The notes under the pieces were generated by a model. It searched no databases, had not been told where the DNA came from, and worked only from the letters and a program-made list of their open reading frames with translations. From positions 746,121-810,120 of the forward strand of contig UYJD01000016.1 of NCBI GenBank assembly GCA_900618795.1: DNA of 64,000 nt, in the 5' to 3' direction. Below, piece by piece: positions 41,697 through 52,391 of the stretch; position 1 is the first letter of the stretch, and the number at the start of each line of letters is the position of its first letter. The stretch comes from Cyanodermella asteris (lineage: Eukaryota > Ascomycota > Lecanoromycetes > Ostropales > Stictidaceae). Made by a program: the position numbers and the translations under genes.

Positions 41697-43788
41697 GTTG
41701 CTGCTATGCTACGTTACAAGTGAACAAGCTTGAACGAATGTGTGAAGATGCAGGTGGGTGCTCGAGCACGATGAGTCTGTTCAGGCAAGCGCGGGTGGTT
41801 ATGAAATCCCATCAGGGTGTCTTTGGCAGTAACGACAGAAATGCAATCAAGCACGAGATTCCGCGATGAGACTCAGCTCCCGCCCAGTTCGGTTTAAGGC
41901 ATGGAGTATGATTACCGTTGAAAGGATCAAAGTATGTCGACAGCCCGCGAGCCAGCGAGGTTGCGTCTTCCGACCACTCAGCATCAAGACGGTCACGTTT
42001 ACAGAAATAGTAGCATATCCTGGACACTGATATGGTACAGCAGCTGAGTGGCCCCGGAGCATCAAGATGGCTCGCTGCGATACTCCTTTGCACTGTGAAC
42101 CAAATTTCCGACTTGGCTTCTGAGAGGAGGCGTTTTACCATCTCCAAGCAAGGCTGTGATCATCGTGTTGCCCTCAGCAGCGTTCGACGCTACATTACAC
42201 CAACGCCGATTGCCACGTTGCAGCGATAAGCACGCTAGGTTTGATCCGGATCTCCACGGTGCGTCGAGGGAGATCCCTGTCCCACGGGGTTGAGGGTGTC
42301 TTGCGCGCGTGCAATGCGGCGCAGACCTTGAACCACAGGCCACTCTCCTTCCTTTGTCTCATTTCGTGAAGCTTCAACTGCACTGCGCCCGGCTGCAGGT
42401 TCGGGCCCTTGCCAGCGGCGGGATGCCGCCGTGAGGCACAATGATGACAGGAATGTCCTCATCCTTTGCGGTCCGAGCATGTCTCAGCACTTTGAGCGCA
42501 ATATTACCTCATGGAGCCTTTGAGCTCATGGGGTCTCAGCTCGGAGTCAGCCGCCATCATTTTTACGATGTCGGACAGCACCCCTGTCGTTGGGCGTTGT
42601 AAGTGGTCTCTAATCATCGTCCGCCTGCGCCAACAACAAGGCTGGCTTGGAATCACTGACCTCTGCGGCTTGGGAGTTGGCGCTTGATTGCTTGAGAACT
42701 CGCTTGGGCAAAGTCTGTTGTGCTTCCGTAACGCGCTACCTGACGATGACGCTGGATGTCGTTATGCCTGTCTATGGGCGTATTGCAACGTTAGTGAGAC
42801 GGCGGCCCAAGGCGGGATGAAAGAAGTCACTGACGATGCTCCGTCCATACCAGCCAAACACCTGGCCAAACACCTGGCCAAGCACCTGGCCAACTACCTG
42901 GCCAAATAGCCACAGGTGTCTAGCCAAGTACCTACCCAGTCATCCAGCTAAGCATCCAGCTAAGCATCCAGCCAAGGAGGACGCCGGCAGAGTCGTTTTT
43001 GCACACGCCTCGGGCCGGACACTACTGAATGTTCCTCCGGCTCGATGACGGTGCGTCGAGATACCACGTGGTCACGCATTTGCGGCAGATGCAGTATGCG
43101 CCATAGTACAGGAGGGAGGCACGGTAGGGCATGTCGCCAGAGGACAAGCGAAGGCTGGGATGAGCAGAGTCTGGCTCCGAAAGGATCGAGTCGTTATTGG
43201 CGACAGAGGCAGTCCGGGTGAAGTCGGTTTTGCAACCAGGGTTCTTTGATGCTTTGGCCCCCGGATATCAGCTTGGGAAGTGTGCCAGTGTGGAGTGGCA
43301 CCACCTTTCTCGCCCCTTCAAGCTTGCCAATCCGCGATTCGGCAGAGCGTTGGCGTCCGCCAAGATCTTTGTGCTCATCGGAATAGCGAGTCGTCAACCC
43401 CTTCCAGACCTCCGTGCGCCCTCATTGGCGAAAGGAGAGCTGGTTCTGGTCTTGGCGGTCTCACGCGCCAGAGGCCGCTGAAGGCGCATATTGATGGTGA
43501 TCCTTTCCGTGTCACGTCACTCTTGCGGTTCTGGGTTCTGCAACTCCAACATCCCCGCCGCACTATCAAAGCAAGCTTGCGTTATTACGATAGATGTCAT
43601 GGCAACGTATGAAGTCAGCTGAGCCATTCAGACTCAGCTGAAAGCGGGCCCGAATTGGTCATCGAGGCAATGGAACCTAATATCTTGTTGTACTTGGTTC
43701 AAGCGGATGCTGACTTGTGTGAATGCAGAATTAAGGATACATGTACGTGCACAAGTGACTAGGCTTACATCGGCTCCTGGCCATCAAT
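41697..43788. other. Intergenic with a minisatellite
   Basis: 2.1 kb without a supported gene; it contains the 12-bp tandem repeat described separately. Short frames only. Confidence 0.45.
42851..42977. repeat. 12-bp minisatellite (ACCTGGCCAAAC-type)
   Basis: Four near-identical units ACCTGGCCAA(A/G)C and variants, then a 14-bp irregular unit, then about four diverged units of the form AGC(C/T)AAGCATCC, all on a 12-bp period. Read in frame it gives a KHLA / NYLAK peptide, but no gene model supports translation. Not a CRISPR array: no spacers. Confidence 0.8.
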
Positions 43789-45026
43789 CTAGGCATAGCT
43801 GCCGCTGTGTCCCCGACTTCCCATCTCAATCGAGGTGGTATCGTCCTTGCCCCCAGCAATCTTGACATAGTTTCGGCCATTATAGCTGTCGTTCGCGTGA
43901 TCCCAGGTCGCGCCCGCCGTATGGTCTTTGTCCATGCCGGACGGCTTCGTCGACCTCGAGCCCCTCGTGCCCCGCGAACCGGTCAAACCGGAAGTCAGCT
44001 TGGACCACATGACCTTGGTCTTTGGGTGGCGGACAATAATTAGCAGGCTGGGCAATGCCGCCGACGTCGTGCCAGCACAGAGTTCGATGAAAATTGTCAG
44101 TACAACGACCCACACCTGGTAGGTGAAGTCGGCTTGGTCAGCATTGAGCTTGTAGCGATACGCTAGTGTTGCTGCGGATGCGGCGACAGCGCTACACAGG
44201 AGTCAGTTACATGCACACCAAGTTTCAACAGCCAGCCAGAAAACTCACATCAAACCAAATGCGAAAGTCCCCATCAGTGCGTAGGCACGGTTCCGCGACA
44301 GTTGTAGGCGACTGATCCCCAGGATTGGGATCAGAAAAATGCACACGTCGATGATCAGACCGACGATGCCGACGACAGGATTCAACCTCAGCTGGATGGT
44401 GTAGCGCTCGCTGAGAATCGCCTCAGCCCAGGCCTCGCCGGGTGCAGGTGTGACCGAGTACATCTGCACAACAAATGCGACCGAGTAGAAGGCGGTTGTG
44501 AAGCCGATTCCGAACCAGCAGAGCCAGCGCATCCATTTAAACGGCTTGAATATGCGCATATACAGCACCAGGAAGGTGAGTTTGACGACGAGCGAGATGA
44601 GCTGGGTGAAAGCTTGAGTATAGGTGATCTTGAGAAACGTGTCCGAGATGATGTGAGCCAGAGGAAGGTCCCAAACGTGAGTGCCGTAACGCGCGATCGT
44701 CACTGACAGAATACAGCAAATGTACTGAAATGTGACTCCGACGCCCGACGCAAAACTAAAGTCTGCGATATGTTAGGTTGTGCACTCGCAAGGGGTGGAG
44801 GAGTAATCTCACAATCCTCGATCTCGAAGCCATCCGTCAACGAGACTTTGGAGTAAATCTTCAGTCCAAGTACAATGTACATGATCGCGACAAAGACAGT
44901 CGCGATCGGTATGGCGATCCAGCCGGTCGACTCTGGATTTGCCAAGTTTGGCACAACGCCTGGTGGAGGCATACCAGCGGGAACCTCCCAGGGGTTGACG
45001 CCCGGAGGAAGCTGAGCAAGCGCCAT
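43789..45026 (-). CDS. Fungal rhodopsin-domain (Fung_rhodopsin) integral membrane protein
   Basis: Three exons, 45026-44813, 44762-44249 and 44191-43789; 376 residues. Seven hydrophobic spans are visible, the first at ~residues 33-53 (WIAIPIATVFVAIMYIVLG) and the last near LTIFIELCAGTTSAALPSLLIIV. The family pattern includes KITYTQAFTQLISLVVKLTFLVLYMRIF in TM3 and a long Ser/Gly/Asp-rich cytoplasmic tail. This is the large Pezizomycotina rhodopsin-like family related in fold to PTH11-type receptors. No CFEM domain and no retinal Lys motif recognised. ATG 45026 chosen because it starts just before the lumenal Pro-rich tail (LPPGVNPWEVPAGMPPPG). Shares a ~1-kb divergent promoter with P450-1. 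Ligand unknown. Confidence 0.85.
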
Positions 45027-46020
45027 GCTGGTGTTGAAAGAATGTGGTGACAGGAACTTGAAGAACAATTGAGACTGAAAGAGAAACGAGACTGTTGAAC
45101 CGCTCCGGCGAGGGGGATGACCGAGATGACGGAAAAGAGATCAAGAAATGCTCACCATTTGAAGATGTCGGACGCCGAAGGATAGCATAGCGCTACCTGG
45201 TAAAGTATGACTGATTTGGCATCAAGCCGACTCTGTTCATCCATCCTCAACAGCCACAGGGGCACATGTCCGTTGGACCGTTGCAGTACCGGAGGCCAAG
45301 TCTTCAGCTTCGAGCTAGGACGCAACAATCCACCTGAAGATGGCATAGCCGCAACCTCCAACCAACGTCCAAAGTTGAGGAACCAGCGCGCATAAAACTC
45401 TAAATCGTGCGCCGTGCGAGACTGAGGATACTATTTGCGCCGTCCAATCAACTGCCCTGGCACGGGTTCCACGCGACTAATCCTCATTCTGGCCTGCCGA
45501 TCTCTACGTTCAGCTTTTGCTACCTTGCATCAAGCAGCGTTTTCCCGTGTCGAAGCGAGTCTGCGTTTCAAGAATCAACGCGGTGCTGCCCGCCTCCGCA
45601 TCGTCAATGGCACCGGCCTGTCTCAGACCATGGACACGTGGATCCGCTCCGTGTGTCATGCAAACGAGATCGGCGGCCATGTGGGAGGCCACCTCCTTTC
45701 TCCGTATCCGTGTCTTTCAGTACCAACTAGCACCAAGCCTCCACCGGATCGTCCACTGTTTTCGTTCGTCGTGTACCCCGTCAGCTTGCAAGCCGATTCG
45801 TGTACTATCGATACCCCTGCCAGACGAGATCCCTTGCTCCAACGTGAATCAGCCATTGACGCCGTTTGTCCCTGCCTCCGCGCCAGCCACGAATTCCAGC
45901 TACTATTGATAAGGGCGCGACAAAACTGTACCGTTGTTGCCTTGGCACCTTCACGATTCTCCCTCCAGCCTCATTCCTTTGTTGCTTGATTTTTAATCTT
46001 CAACTACGTGTGCTGTCACC
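45027..46020. promoter_or_regulatory. Divergent intergenic region: rhodopsin-like gene / P450-1
   Basis: 994 bp between outward-facing starts. Overlapping frames on the plus strand (e.g. 45435-45989) have no domain and are taken as chance. Confidence 0.45.
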
Positions 46021-47648
46021 ATGTTCCCAACCCAACTCCATACGCCACCATTCTTGCAAGGTCACAACATGTCGAACACTTCCACGGAAAGTGGTCGCAG
46101 CTCCTTATTGCATGACTACGGGATAGTTGTGTCTCTGTATCTCTGCGTCTGGGTCATCTCCAGCGCCGTGCCTGCCGTGTATTATGGATTCCCAGACGCT
46201 CTCCAAACATTGAGACAAGCGGCCCACGATTTTGTAGGCTCCTCCCTTCCTACAAGATTCCGAACAGTCTCGCTAACAGCTCGGCAGTCAAGTGGACACT
46301 TTTATGTTCCATTTCGCCGAGAGAAAGATCAGAACGTCGTCATCGGGGATCAAAGCATGCTCCAAGAGATATCAGAAGCACCCGAGTTATCTCAGCGAGC
46401 TGTATATTCACAGGTAAGTCCTCCGATAACCTGGTCATCGTGTCCGGAGACTGAATGGCCTAGATCTTCGGCTTCGAGCACTCTCTGGATGGTTTCCAAA
46501 GCGAGGAAGTGAAGGCATCACGAGCAAGACTGTTTCATCGCATGATCCACGTCGATGGCCAACGACAGCTCGAACCACTGTATCCACGTCTGGCCGAGCG
46601 CCTTTCGCAAGTTTTGGACGACGCACGGACGAAGCACGTCACTAGTGATGGTACCTCAATGTTGCCGTTGGCCGCCACCTGCCAAGCTCTGATGACCGAG
46701 TTCTACTCAGAAGTCTTCTGGGGTCCTCTCGCCGACGAGCCTGAATTTGCACGAGCGCTGCGGCAGTGGCCCGAAGATGCCGTCAACGTCATCAAGTGGC
46801 TCAAACTGACTCCCAAGTTCATGCACAAGCAAGTCTGGGGCTGGGTCACGAAGAATGGACAGGCGATGAAAACAATCATCCATATCTTGGTGGAACTCTT
46901 TGACGACTATCCCACCAACGCGGCGCGCCTCAGCCAGTTTGGCCTGGCGCACAGCATGTACCACTTCACGGCGGAGACAAGAAGCTACTGGACGTCACAC
47001 CGCATGGCTCAAGCTCTACTGGGCATCTGGCTCGGTGCTGCCTTCCAACCTTACACCAACTTGCACTTCCTGCTTGTCGGGCTTTGCGAGCGATCCGAGT
47101 ATGCGGAGCTGATTCGCCAGGAGATCGGTGACCTTTCATCTCATGACTACAAGTCGTTGACCAATCTGCCGCTGTTTGATAGCTACATCAAGGAGTCACT
47201 CCGGACCAACCCTCTCGACCAGATGAGCCTCCGACGAAAGGCCCTGAAACCTCTCACCCTCAGCAACGGTCAATTCGTTCCCGAGAACGCCGTCGTCTCC
47301 ATTGCCTCTCAAGAGATCCTCACCGATGAGAAGAACTACCCCAAAGCCACCACATTCGACGCCTACCGATTCGTACCACACAGCTCGCCGTTCGCACAAC
47401 GACGGACAACACGCGGTGAAAGTAGCCGTACGACAGACGTTTCAGAGAAATGGCCAGTGTGGGGATATGGTTCCTTGGCTTGCCCCGGCAGGTTCCATGC
47501 TCTGCTTTCCCTCAAGCTGAGTATCTCTCTGCTCCTGACCAAGTATGAGATCTCGCTCGAGCACCCGAATGCTCGTCATCACTGGAAATGGGATACGTTC
47601 GCGCTGGGAAAACAGAGTACGAGACTCGTCGTCAAGCTGCGCGAGTAG
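46021..47648 (+). CDS. Cytochrome P450 monooxygenase (P450-1)
   Basis: Two exons, 46021-46413 and 46464-47648 (50-nt intron); 525 residues if ATG 46021 is used, 509 if ATG 46069. An N-terminal membrane anchor (IVVSLYLCVWVISSAVPAV) is present. The K-helix ExxR reads KESLR, the PERF-like region is FDAYRFVPH, and the haem loop is WGYGSLACPGR with the axial Cys, a Trp in place of the usual Phe. In the I-helix area (QALLGIWLGAAFQPYTNLHF) I cannot see the usual A-G-x-D/E-T-T/S pair. The layout is like fungal P450s of the ent-kaurene oxidase/pheromone-type clans with substituted I-helices. It lies next to P450-2, a dehydrogenase and an acyl-CoA ligase. Substrate unknown. Confidence 0.85.
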
Positions 47649-48476
47649 AGTCATCGCTACTGAGAGTGACCCATGGTTTGTCCTCGAGCGCGATAAATTT
47701 GTACGACTTCACGATTTACGGCCGCCGGAGGAATATCCAATTCGAATTCTGATTTTCTGGGGAGACGGTCCCTATCGGATTCGAGCTCAGCCAAAATTCT
47801 TACGCGCCGCCGCCTCAATTTGAGTATGGCGAGCTCACCAATTCAGGTACACTTGCGTTTGCAGACTTTGGGCTATGTCCGCTTTTTCAAATTTGTCTTA
47901 CTATCTTCGTGAACTTTCTTTGTCGAAGACGAGATTTGCTTGTACGAGTTGAGTAGAGGCTTATCTTCACTTTCTACAGACAGCTCGGTATCTCGAAGCC
48001 TTCTTTGCGCTTCGGAATCGGTAGTTATGAATTGAATTCTGGAATCATAGGACCCGTAGGCCGTGGGAATGCAAGATCATGCATCCCTAGAGCATGATAG
48101 TGGCACAGTCATGACAATAAATCGGCTAGCCTTGTGAGACGTAGCCCAGGGTCCAGGCTAGCTGGTATCAGCATCAGATGCAGGGTTTCCAAACTACCAA
48201 ATACAGTCACCACGTGGATGTAAGCTAGCGTGCATACACGAGTTTCAGATCGCATACAAGCGTGAACTCTATTCACTGTATCGTAAGAATGATTTACCCA
48301 AAAATATCTCAGCCAATGGACGCGCAATGGCGTCCGTGTGGCCCGGCTGCGTGGTCAGTGTGGGAGGAGTACCCTCGTCCAACTACCGTAGCGTGTTTCT
48401 CGTGCTACCCAAGCTCATACGGGTGAATTTCACGCCTACTTCCTTCCAGCTTACAGAATCTTCCATCTGTGGCAAT
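47649..48476. other. Intergenic, promoter of P450-2
   Basis: 828 bp between two rightward P450 genes. No supported gene or repeat. Confidence 0.45.
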
Positions 48477-50166
48477 ATGCAGACTTTTGTCCTTGCAGCT
48501 GGGTTGCTGGTGGTCGCTGGGCTATTCTTGAGCGCGAACTTACGCAGCCATCAGAGTCAGCTTGACGGGCCAGAGCCACCGACTGCAGCTTCCCGCATTC
48601 CCATTCTAGGACACATCATCGGCGTGATCAAGGGCGGAACAACATATTGGACCAAGATTGGGTAAGTTTCGAATCATCTGCAATCACAGTACAGCCTCAC
48701 CTTGATCCACGCGAGACGTCGAGAGCCTACTGACAAAATCGCCCGCAGCCTCCCAATCTTCACCATCGATCTTGGCTTCTTCCGATTCTACGTAGCCACC
48801 GATCCAACATGGCTGCGCGCCGTAGGCCGAAACCCTCGAATTCAATTCTATCCGTTTCTCACCGTCGTCAACCGCTTCATGGCTGACATACCCGAGTCAC
48901 GATTACAGCCGTTTCACGATGCGCCGCTGGGCAAGGGTGTTTCCAAGTCGATGCTGCATGATGTCGGCGCCGCTCTGAGTGCCAGTCACGTCGGCATCAT
49001 CTCTGTGACGGCTTTGAATAGTCTATCAAAGGTGATCGAGAGTACTTTTGCTTCTGGCAAGCCAGAGGTGGTACCCATGTTCGGCTGGGTCAGGCATCTG
49101 ACTGCATTTGCGGTGAGTGAAGCGGTGTACGGAAAGATGCACCCCTTCCAGGATCCCAAGGTAGAGGCCGCTTTTTGGTGAGTCTGGTACTTCATTACAA
49201 GGTCATGAGTTTTGTGCTGACAGTTCCAGGGAATTCGAGTATCTGGGACCGACCTTGTTCACGAGCGTGACCCGGTTCCTGCTGGGCAATCGAGCGAGAC
49301 ATCATCGTGACATATTCGCTCGGTATCTGGCAAAGTATTACGACGAAGGCGGACTCGAAGATGCATCTCGCCTCGCTCACGTCCGTCATTCGCTATCCGC
49401 AAACGAAGGCTTCAACAACCTCGAAATCGCCAGGATGGAGGTGCCCTTCACCTTTGGCATCCTAGCCGGAACGCCCGGCACCACCTTCTTCACCATGGAG
49501 AACATCCTCTCCCGACCAAAACTGCTTGCCCGTGTTCGCGAAGAACTCGAAGTCGCAATCACCAGGGAGACCTCCGCAGCCGACGGGCAACCCACATTCA
49601 ACGTCTGCATCCTGCGCATCAAGGAGCTTTGCCCTCTCCTCTTCTCAGTCTACCAAGAGACTCTACGCATGCGCTCAACGTTCACGACCGGTCGATACAT
49701 TGACTCCGACACCAAAGTCAGCGTCGGCGATGTGACTTACTCGTTGAAAGGAAACAGCCTGATCGTCCTGCCACCGCATGCAGTTAACCACGACCTTACC
49801 GCTTGGGGCGCGGACGCATACGAATTCGACCCTGATCGATTTATCAAGCTCGCTTCCAAAGGCAGCAAGAACGCATGGCGCTTTCGTGCCTTTGGTGGAC
49901 CACCTGCGCTGTGTCCTGGCCGCCACTTTGGGACTACAGAGGTGATGGCTGTGGCGGCGATGATGCTGGTGAGGTTCGATATCGAGCCTGTAAGTGACAA
50001 GGGATGGCCAGAGGTCATCAAGCAGGATTACAATAGGCATGGGCAGGGAGTTGCGGCGCCAACGAAGGATATCGACGTGCGAATCGCTCCGAGGGAGGGT
50101 TGGCAAGGGAAGTGGGAGTTCAGTATGGGCTGTGACACTCTTCTGTGGGCTTTGGAGTCGGGATGA
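48477..50166 (+). CDS. Cytochrome P450 monooxygenase (P450-2), CYP7/CYP8-like
   Basis: Three exons, 48477-48661, 48749-49177 and 49230-50166; 516 residues. A single N-terminal anchor (TFVLAAGLLVVAGLFL) is followed by a Pro-rich hinge (GPEPPTAASRIPILGH). The I-helix reads GILAGTPGTTFFTMENIL, the K-helix YQETLRMRS, and the haem loop FRAFGGPPALCPGRHFG. The pattern of the I-helix without an acidic residue and the GxxALCPGR haem loop recall the CYP7/CYP8/prostacyclin-synthase-like fungal P450s, which hydroxylate sterols or rearrange peroxides. It is not a duplicate of P450-1: little sequence is shared beyond fold motifs. Sterol-type substrate would suit the neighbouring 3beta-HSD-like gene, but that is inference. 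Confidence 0.85.
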
Positions 50167-50812
50167 GTGATTGATGGGTAGGATAGATAGATTTGGTCTC
50201 TCCGCCGGCCTAGGCTTGAGCTCACGGCCTTTCGAAATGGCTTGGGCTGGCGATGTGAGCTCACTGCAAGTGCGTCACAGCTAGCTCGCAAGGCTACTTA
50301 GATGTCGAAAATGAGTTGTGCTTGGAATTGAGTTTGTAGCAAGCGATGGCCTGCGGCGTGTTGTCAACCTCCTTGTGAGGGCCGGAAAGCAGGTCTTTCT
50401 GTAAACCTTCCTTGAGACACACGCCGGCCCCGTGAGTGACCGAGGAAGTTCCAGCGAGGAACGGCATTTATTTACTTGCGATCAAGCCGAATTCGACATG
50501 TCTATGCATAGGATTTCACATCCGTCTGACTGTTCATAAATGTACGAGTCATGGTGCTGGCCGATTGTGTACAGTACTGTTGCAGCGTCGCGGACCAGGT
50601 GGTCAAGCCACCCTTGATCCGTCCAGTAGTGATCACTCCCTATACATTCTTCCCTCCACTGCTCGCCCTTGTCTCATCTATTGAATCTTTGAGGCTTGTT
50701 GCAGCTGCATTCGATTGTTGGCCGAATCGTCTCACTGTCTGCGTGAATCCTATATAGCTCAGTTTCGGTATTTCTTCGTCTCCCAATTGTCCGCCTCAAA
50801 CGGCCAGTCTTG
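50167..50812. other. Intergenic, promoter of the dehydrogenase gene
   Basis: About 650 bp without a supported gene, leading into the hexanucleotide repeat. Confidence 0.45.
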
Positions 50813-50973
50813 CCTCTTCCTCTTCCTCTTCCTCTTCCTCTTCCTCTTCCTCTTCCTCTTCCTCTTCCTCTTCCTCTTCCTCTTCCTCTTCCTCTTCCTC
50901 TTCCTCTTCCTCTTCCTCTTCCTCTTCCTCTTCCTCTTCCTCTTCCTCTTCCTCTTCCTCTTCCTCTTCCTCT
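50813..50973. repeat. Perfect hexanucleotide microsatellite (CCTCTT)n, about 26.8 copies
   Basis: 161 bp of uninterrupted CCTCTT repeats, ending 29 bp before ATG 51003 of the dehydrogenase gene. All pyrimidine on the plus strand, so it lies in the core promoter or 5' leader. It lacks stop codons in all frames and so creates artificial long frames of Leu-Phe, Pro-Leu, Ser, Lys-Arg or Glu. Perfect purity means it should vary in length between strains. Confidence 0.95.
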
Positions 50974-51002
50974 CCCTCACATCTTATTTCCAATCACCAA
51001 AA

Positions 51003-52190
51003 ATGTCGGCCTCAATACCACCGACCCCCACCGATTTTGGAACGACCTTAGTCACCGGCGGCTGCGGCTTCATCGGTTCCTCCCTCGTCCGCGCTCTACA
51101 ACTCGAAGCCGGCTGCCAACCAATCCACGTCGTCTCCCGAAATCCCAAATCCAACCTCCTCCCAGGAGTCAGCTACCACGCCTGCGATCTCCGAGACTCG
51201 ATGGCGCTATCCGCTCTGATCTCGCGTCTCCGACCCAAGACGGTCTTCCACGTCGCCTCCCCGGCCTCCTACAGCCTGCGAGCCGTCTCGCCGTCGGAAT
51301 ACATCGCGTCGAACGTCTCGGGCACGGAGAACCTGATAGCCGCCTGTCGGGCGACCGGCAGCGTGCGAGTTCTCGTCTACACGTCTTCGGCGACCGTGGC
51401 GGGCGGGTGTCCGCACGTCAACATCGACGAGACGGCACCGTACAATACGGGGCTCGGTGGACGGTGTACGCCTTACGAATGGTCGAAGACCCTAGCCGAG
51501 CAAGCCATCTTGCGCGCCAACGACACCAGCTGTACCTCTGCCTCTGCCTCAGCTTCAGCTTCAGCTTCGACCTCGGGGACGAATTCGGAGGATCCGAAGC
51601 TCAAGCTGAGGCTCAAAACAGCGGCCCTCCGCGTCTTCACCGTCTACGGCGAAGGCGACGTGCAATTCGCCCCCAACATGGTCGACGCCGTCCTGGCCGG
51701 CACCACAAAGGTTCAAATCGGCGACAACGCCAACCTGCTCGACACCACGTGGATCGGCAACGCCGTGCGCGCCCACCTGCTCGCCGCCCGCGCCCTGCAC
51801 GACCCTTCCCTCGCGACGGCCGGGCGCGTCGACGGCGAGGCCTTCAACGTCACCGACGGCGACCCGATGCCCTTCTGGGACTACGCGCGGCTCTACTACC
51901 GGGCGGCGGGCGACGCGACGCGGCCCGAGGACGTGACGGTCGTTCCCGGGTGGGTCGCGTTGGAGCTCGCGCGGGCGGCCGAGTGGGTTTGGTGGGCTTG
52001 GAGCTGGGGCACGCGGAAGCCGGAACGGTTTAACGAGCAGCTGGTGCTGTATTGTTTGAACACGTTTTCGTACGATGTGGGCAAGGCGAGGAGGGTGCTT
52101 GGATATCGGCCGGAGAGTCGTTTGGAGGAGGAGGTGCAGAGGTCGGTCAGGTATGTTTTCAAGCAGAGGGGGATTGAGATGCCTGAGTGA
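51003..52190 (+). CDS. 3beta-HSD / sterol-4alpha-carboxylate dehydrogenase-like SDR
   Basis: Intronless, 395 residues. ATG 51003 is the first in-frame ATG; the upstream open frame is only the microsatellite. Extended SDR features: TGGCGFIGSS at the N-terminus for NAD(P), DLRD, a TSS strand at 127-129 and the catalytic YEWSK (Tyr158, Lys162). The 3beta-HSD family NAD-linked oxidises 3beta-hydroxy sterols (e.g. Erg26), with related members acting on plant-type and polyketide alcohols. A Ser-Ala repeat of about 12 residues (179-190) interrupts the fold after the active site and looks like a coding microsatellite insertion. It has no Erg26-type C-terminal membrane stretch, though a Trp-rich segment (EWVWWAWSWG) may bind membrane. 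Exact substrate unknown. Confidence 0.85.
   Translation: MSASIPPTPTDFGTTLVTGGCGFIGSSLVRALQLEAGCQPIHVVSRNPKSNLLPGVSYHACDLRDSMALSALISRLRPKTVFHVASPASYSLRAVSPSEYIASNVSGTENLIAACRATGSVRVLVYTSSATVAGGCPHVNIDETAPYNTGLGGRCTPYEWSKTLAEQAILRANDTSCTSASASASASASTSGTNSEDPKLKLRLKTAALRVFTVYGEGDVQFAPNMVDAVLAGTTKVQIGDNANLLDTTWIGNAVRAHLLAARALHDPSLATAGRVDGEAFNVTDGDPMPFWDYARLYYRAAGDATRPEDVTVVPGWVALELARAAEWVWWAWSWGTRKPERFNEQLVLYCLNTFSYDVGKARRVLGYRPESRLEEEVQRSVRYVFKQRGIEMPE
51529..51580 (+). repeat. Coding Ser/Ala repeat
   Basis: Tandem TCTGCC/TCAGCT/TCGACC-like codons give SASASASASAST in the dehydrogenase. The units share a 6-bp period with C/T bias. Confidence 0.7.
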
Positions 52191-52391
52191 AAATTTTATC
52201 CCCTGAGCCTGGTTCTTGAGCAAGAGAGCCCCAGGACTAGGTAGCGAGTATTGTGACAGTTACACTAGAGAAGGAATCACGACACTCATAGCAAGAGCCT
52301 ACGCATCATGGAAGTCAGACATGAAATGAATGATCTTCATTGCATACGAATTTTTCGTCATGTACGCTGACCAAGATATATGTACAGTCCT

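Noticed and set aside
42836-43048. Minisatellite as a CRISPR array or a repeat protein gene
   Set aside because: Direct units without spacers, in a eukaryotic nuclear context; the translated KHLA repeat has no supported gene model.
45435-45989. 184-codon plus frame between the rhodopsin-like gene and P450-1
   Set aside because: Overlapped by two other long frames, no domain, Ser/Arg/Pro-rich composition as expected of promoter DNA.
50759-50993. Lys-Arg and poly-Glu minus-strand ORFs at the microsatellite
   Set aside because: They consist almost only of the repeat translated; no evidence of a gene.
50715-51002. N-terminal Leu-Phe repeat extension of the dehydrogenase
   Set aside because: There is no in-frame ATG upstream of 51003, so the repeat is untranslated in this frame unless a non-ATG start is used.
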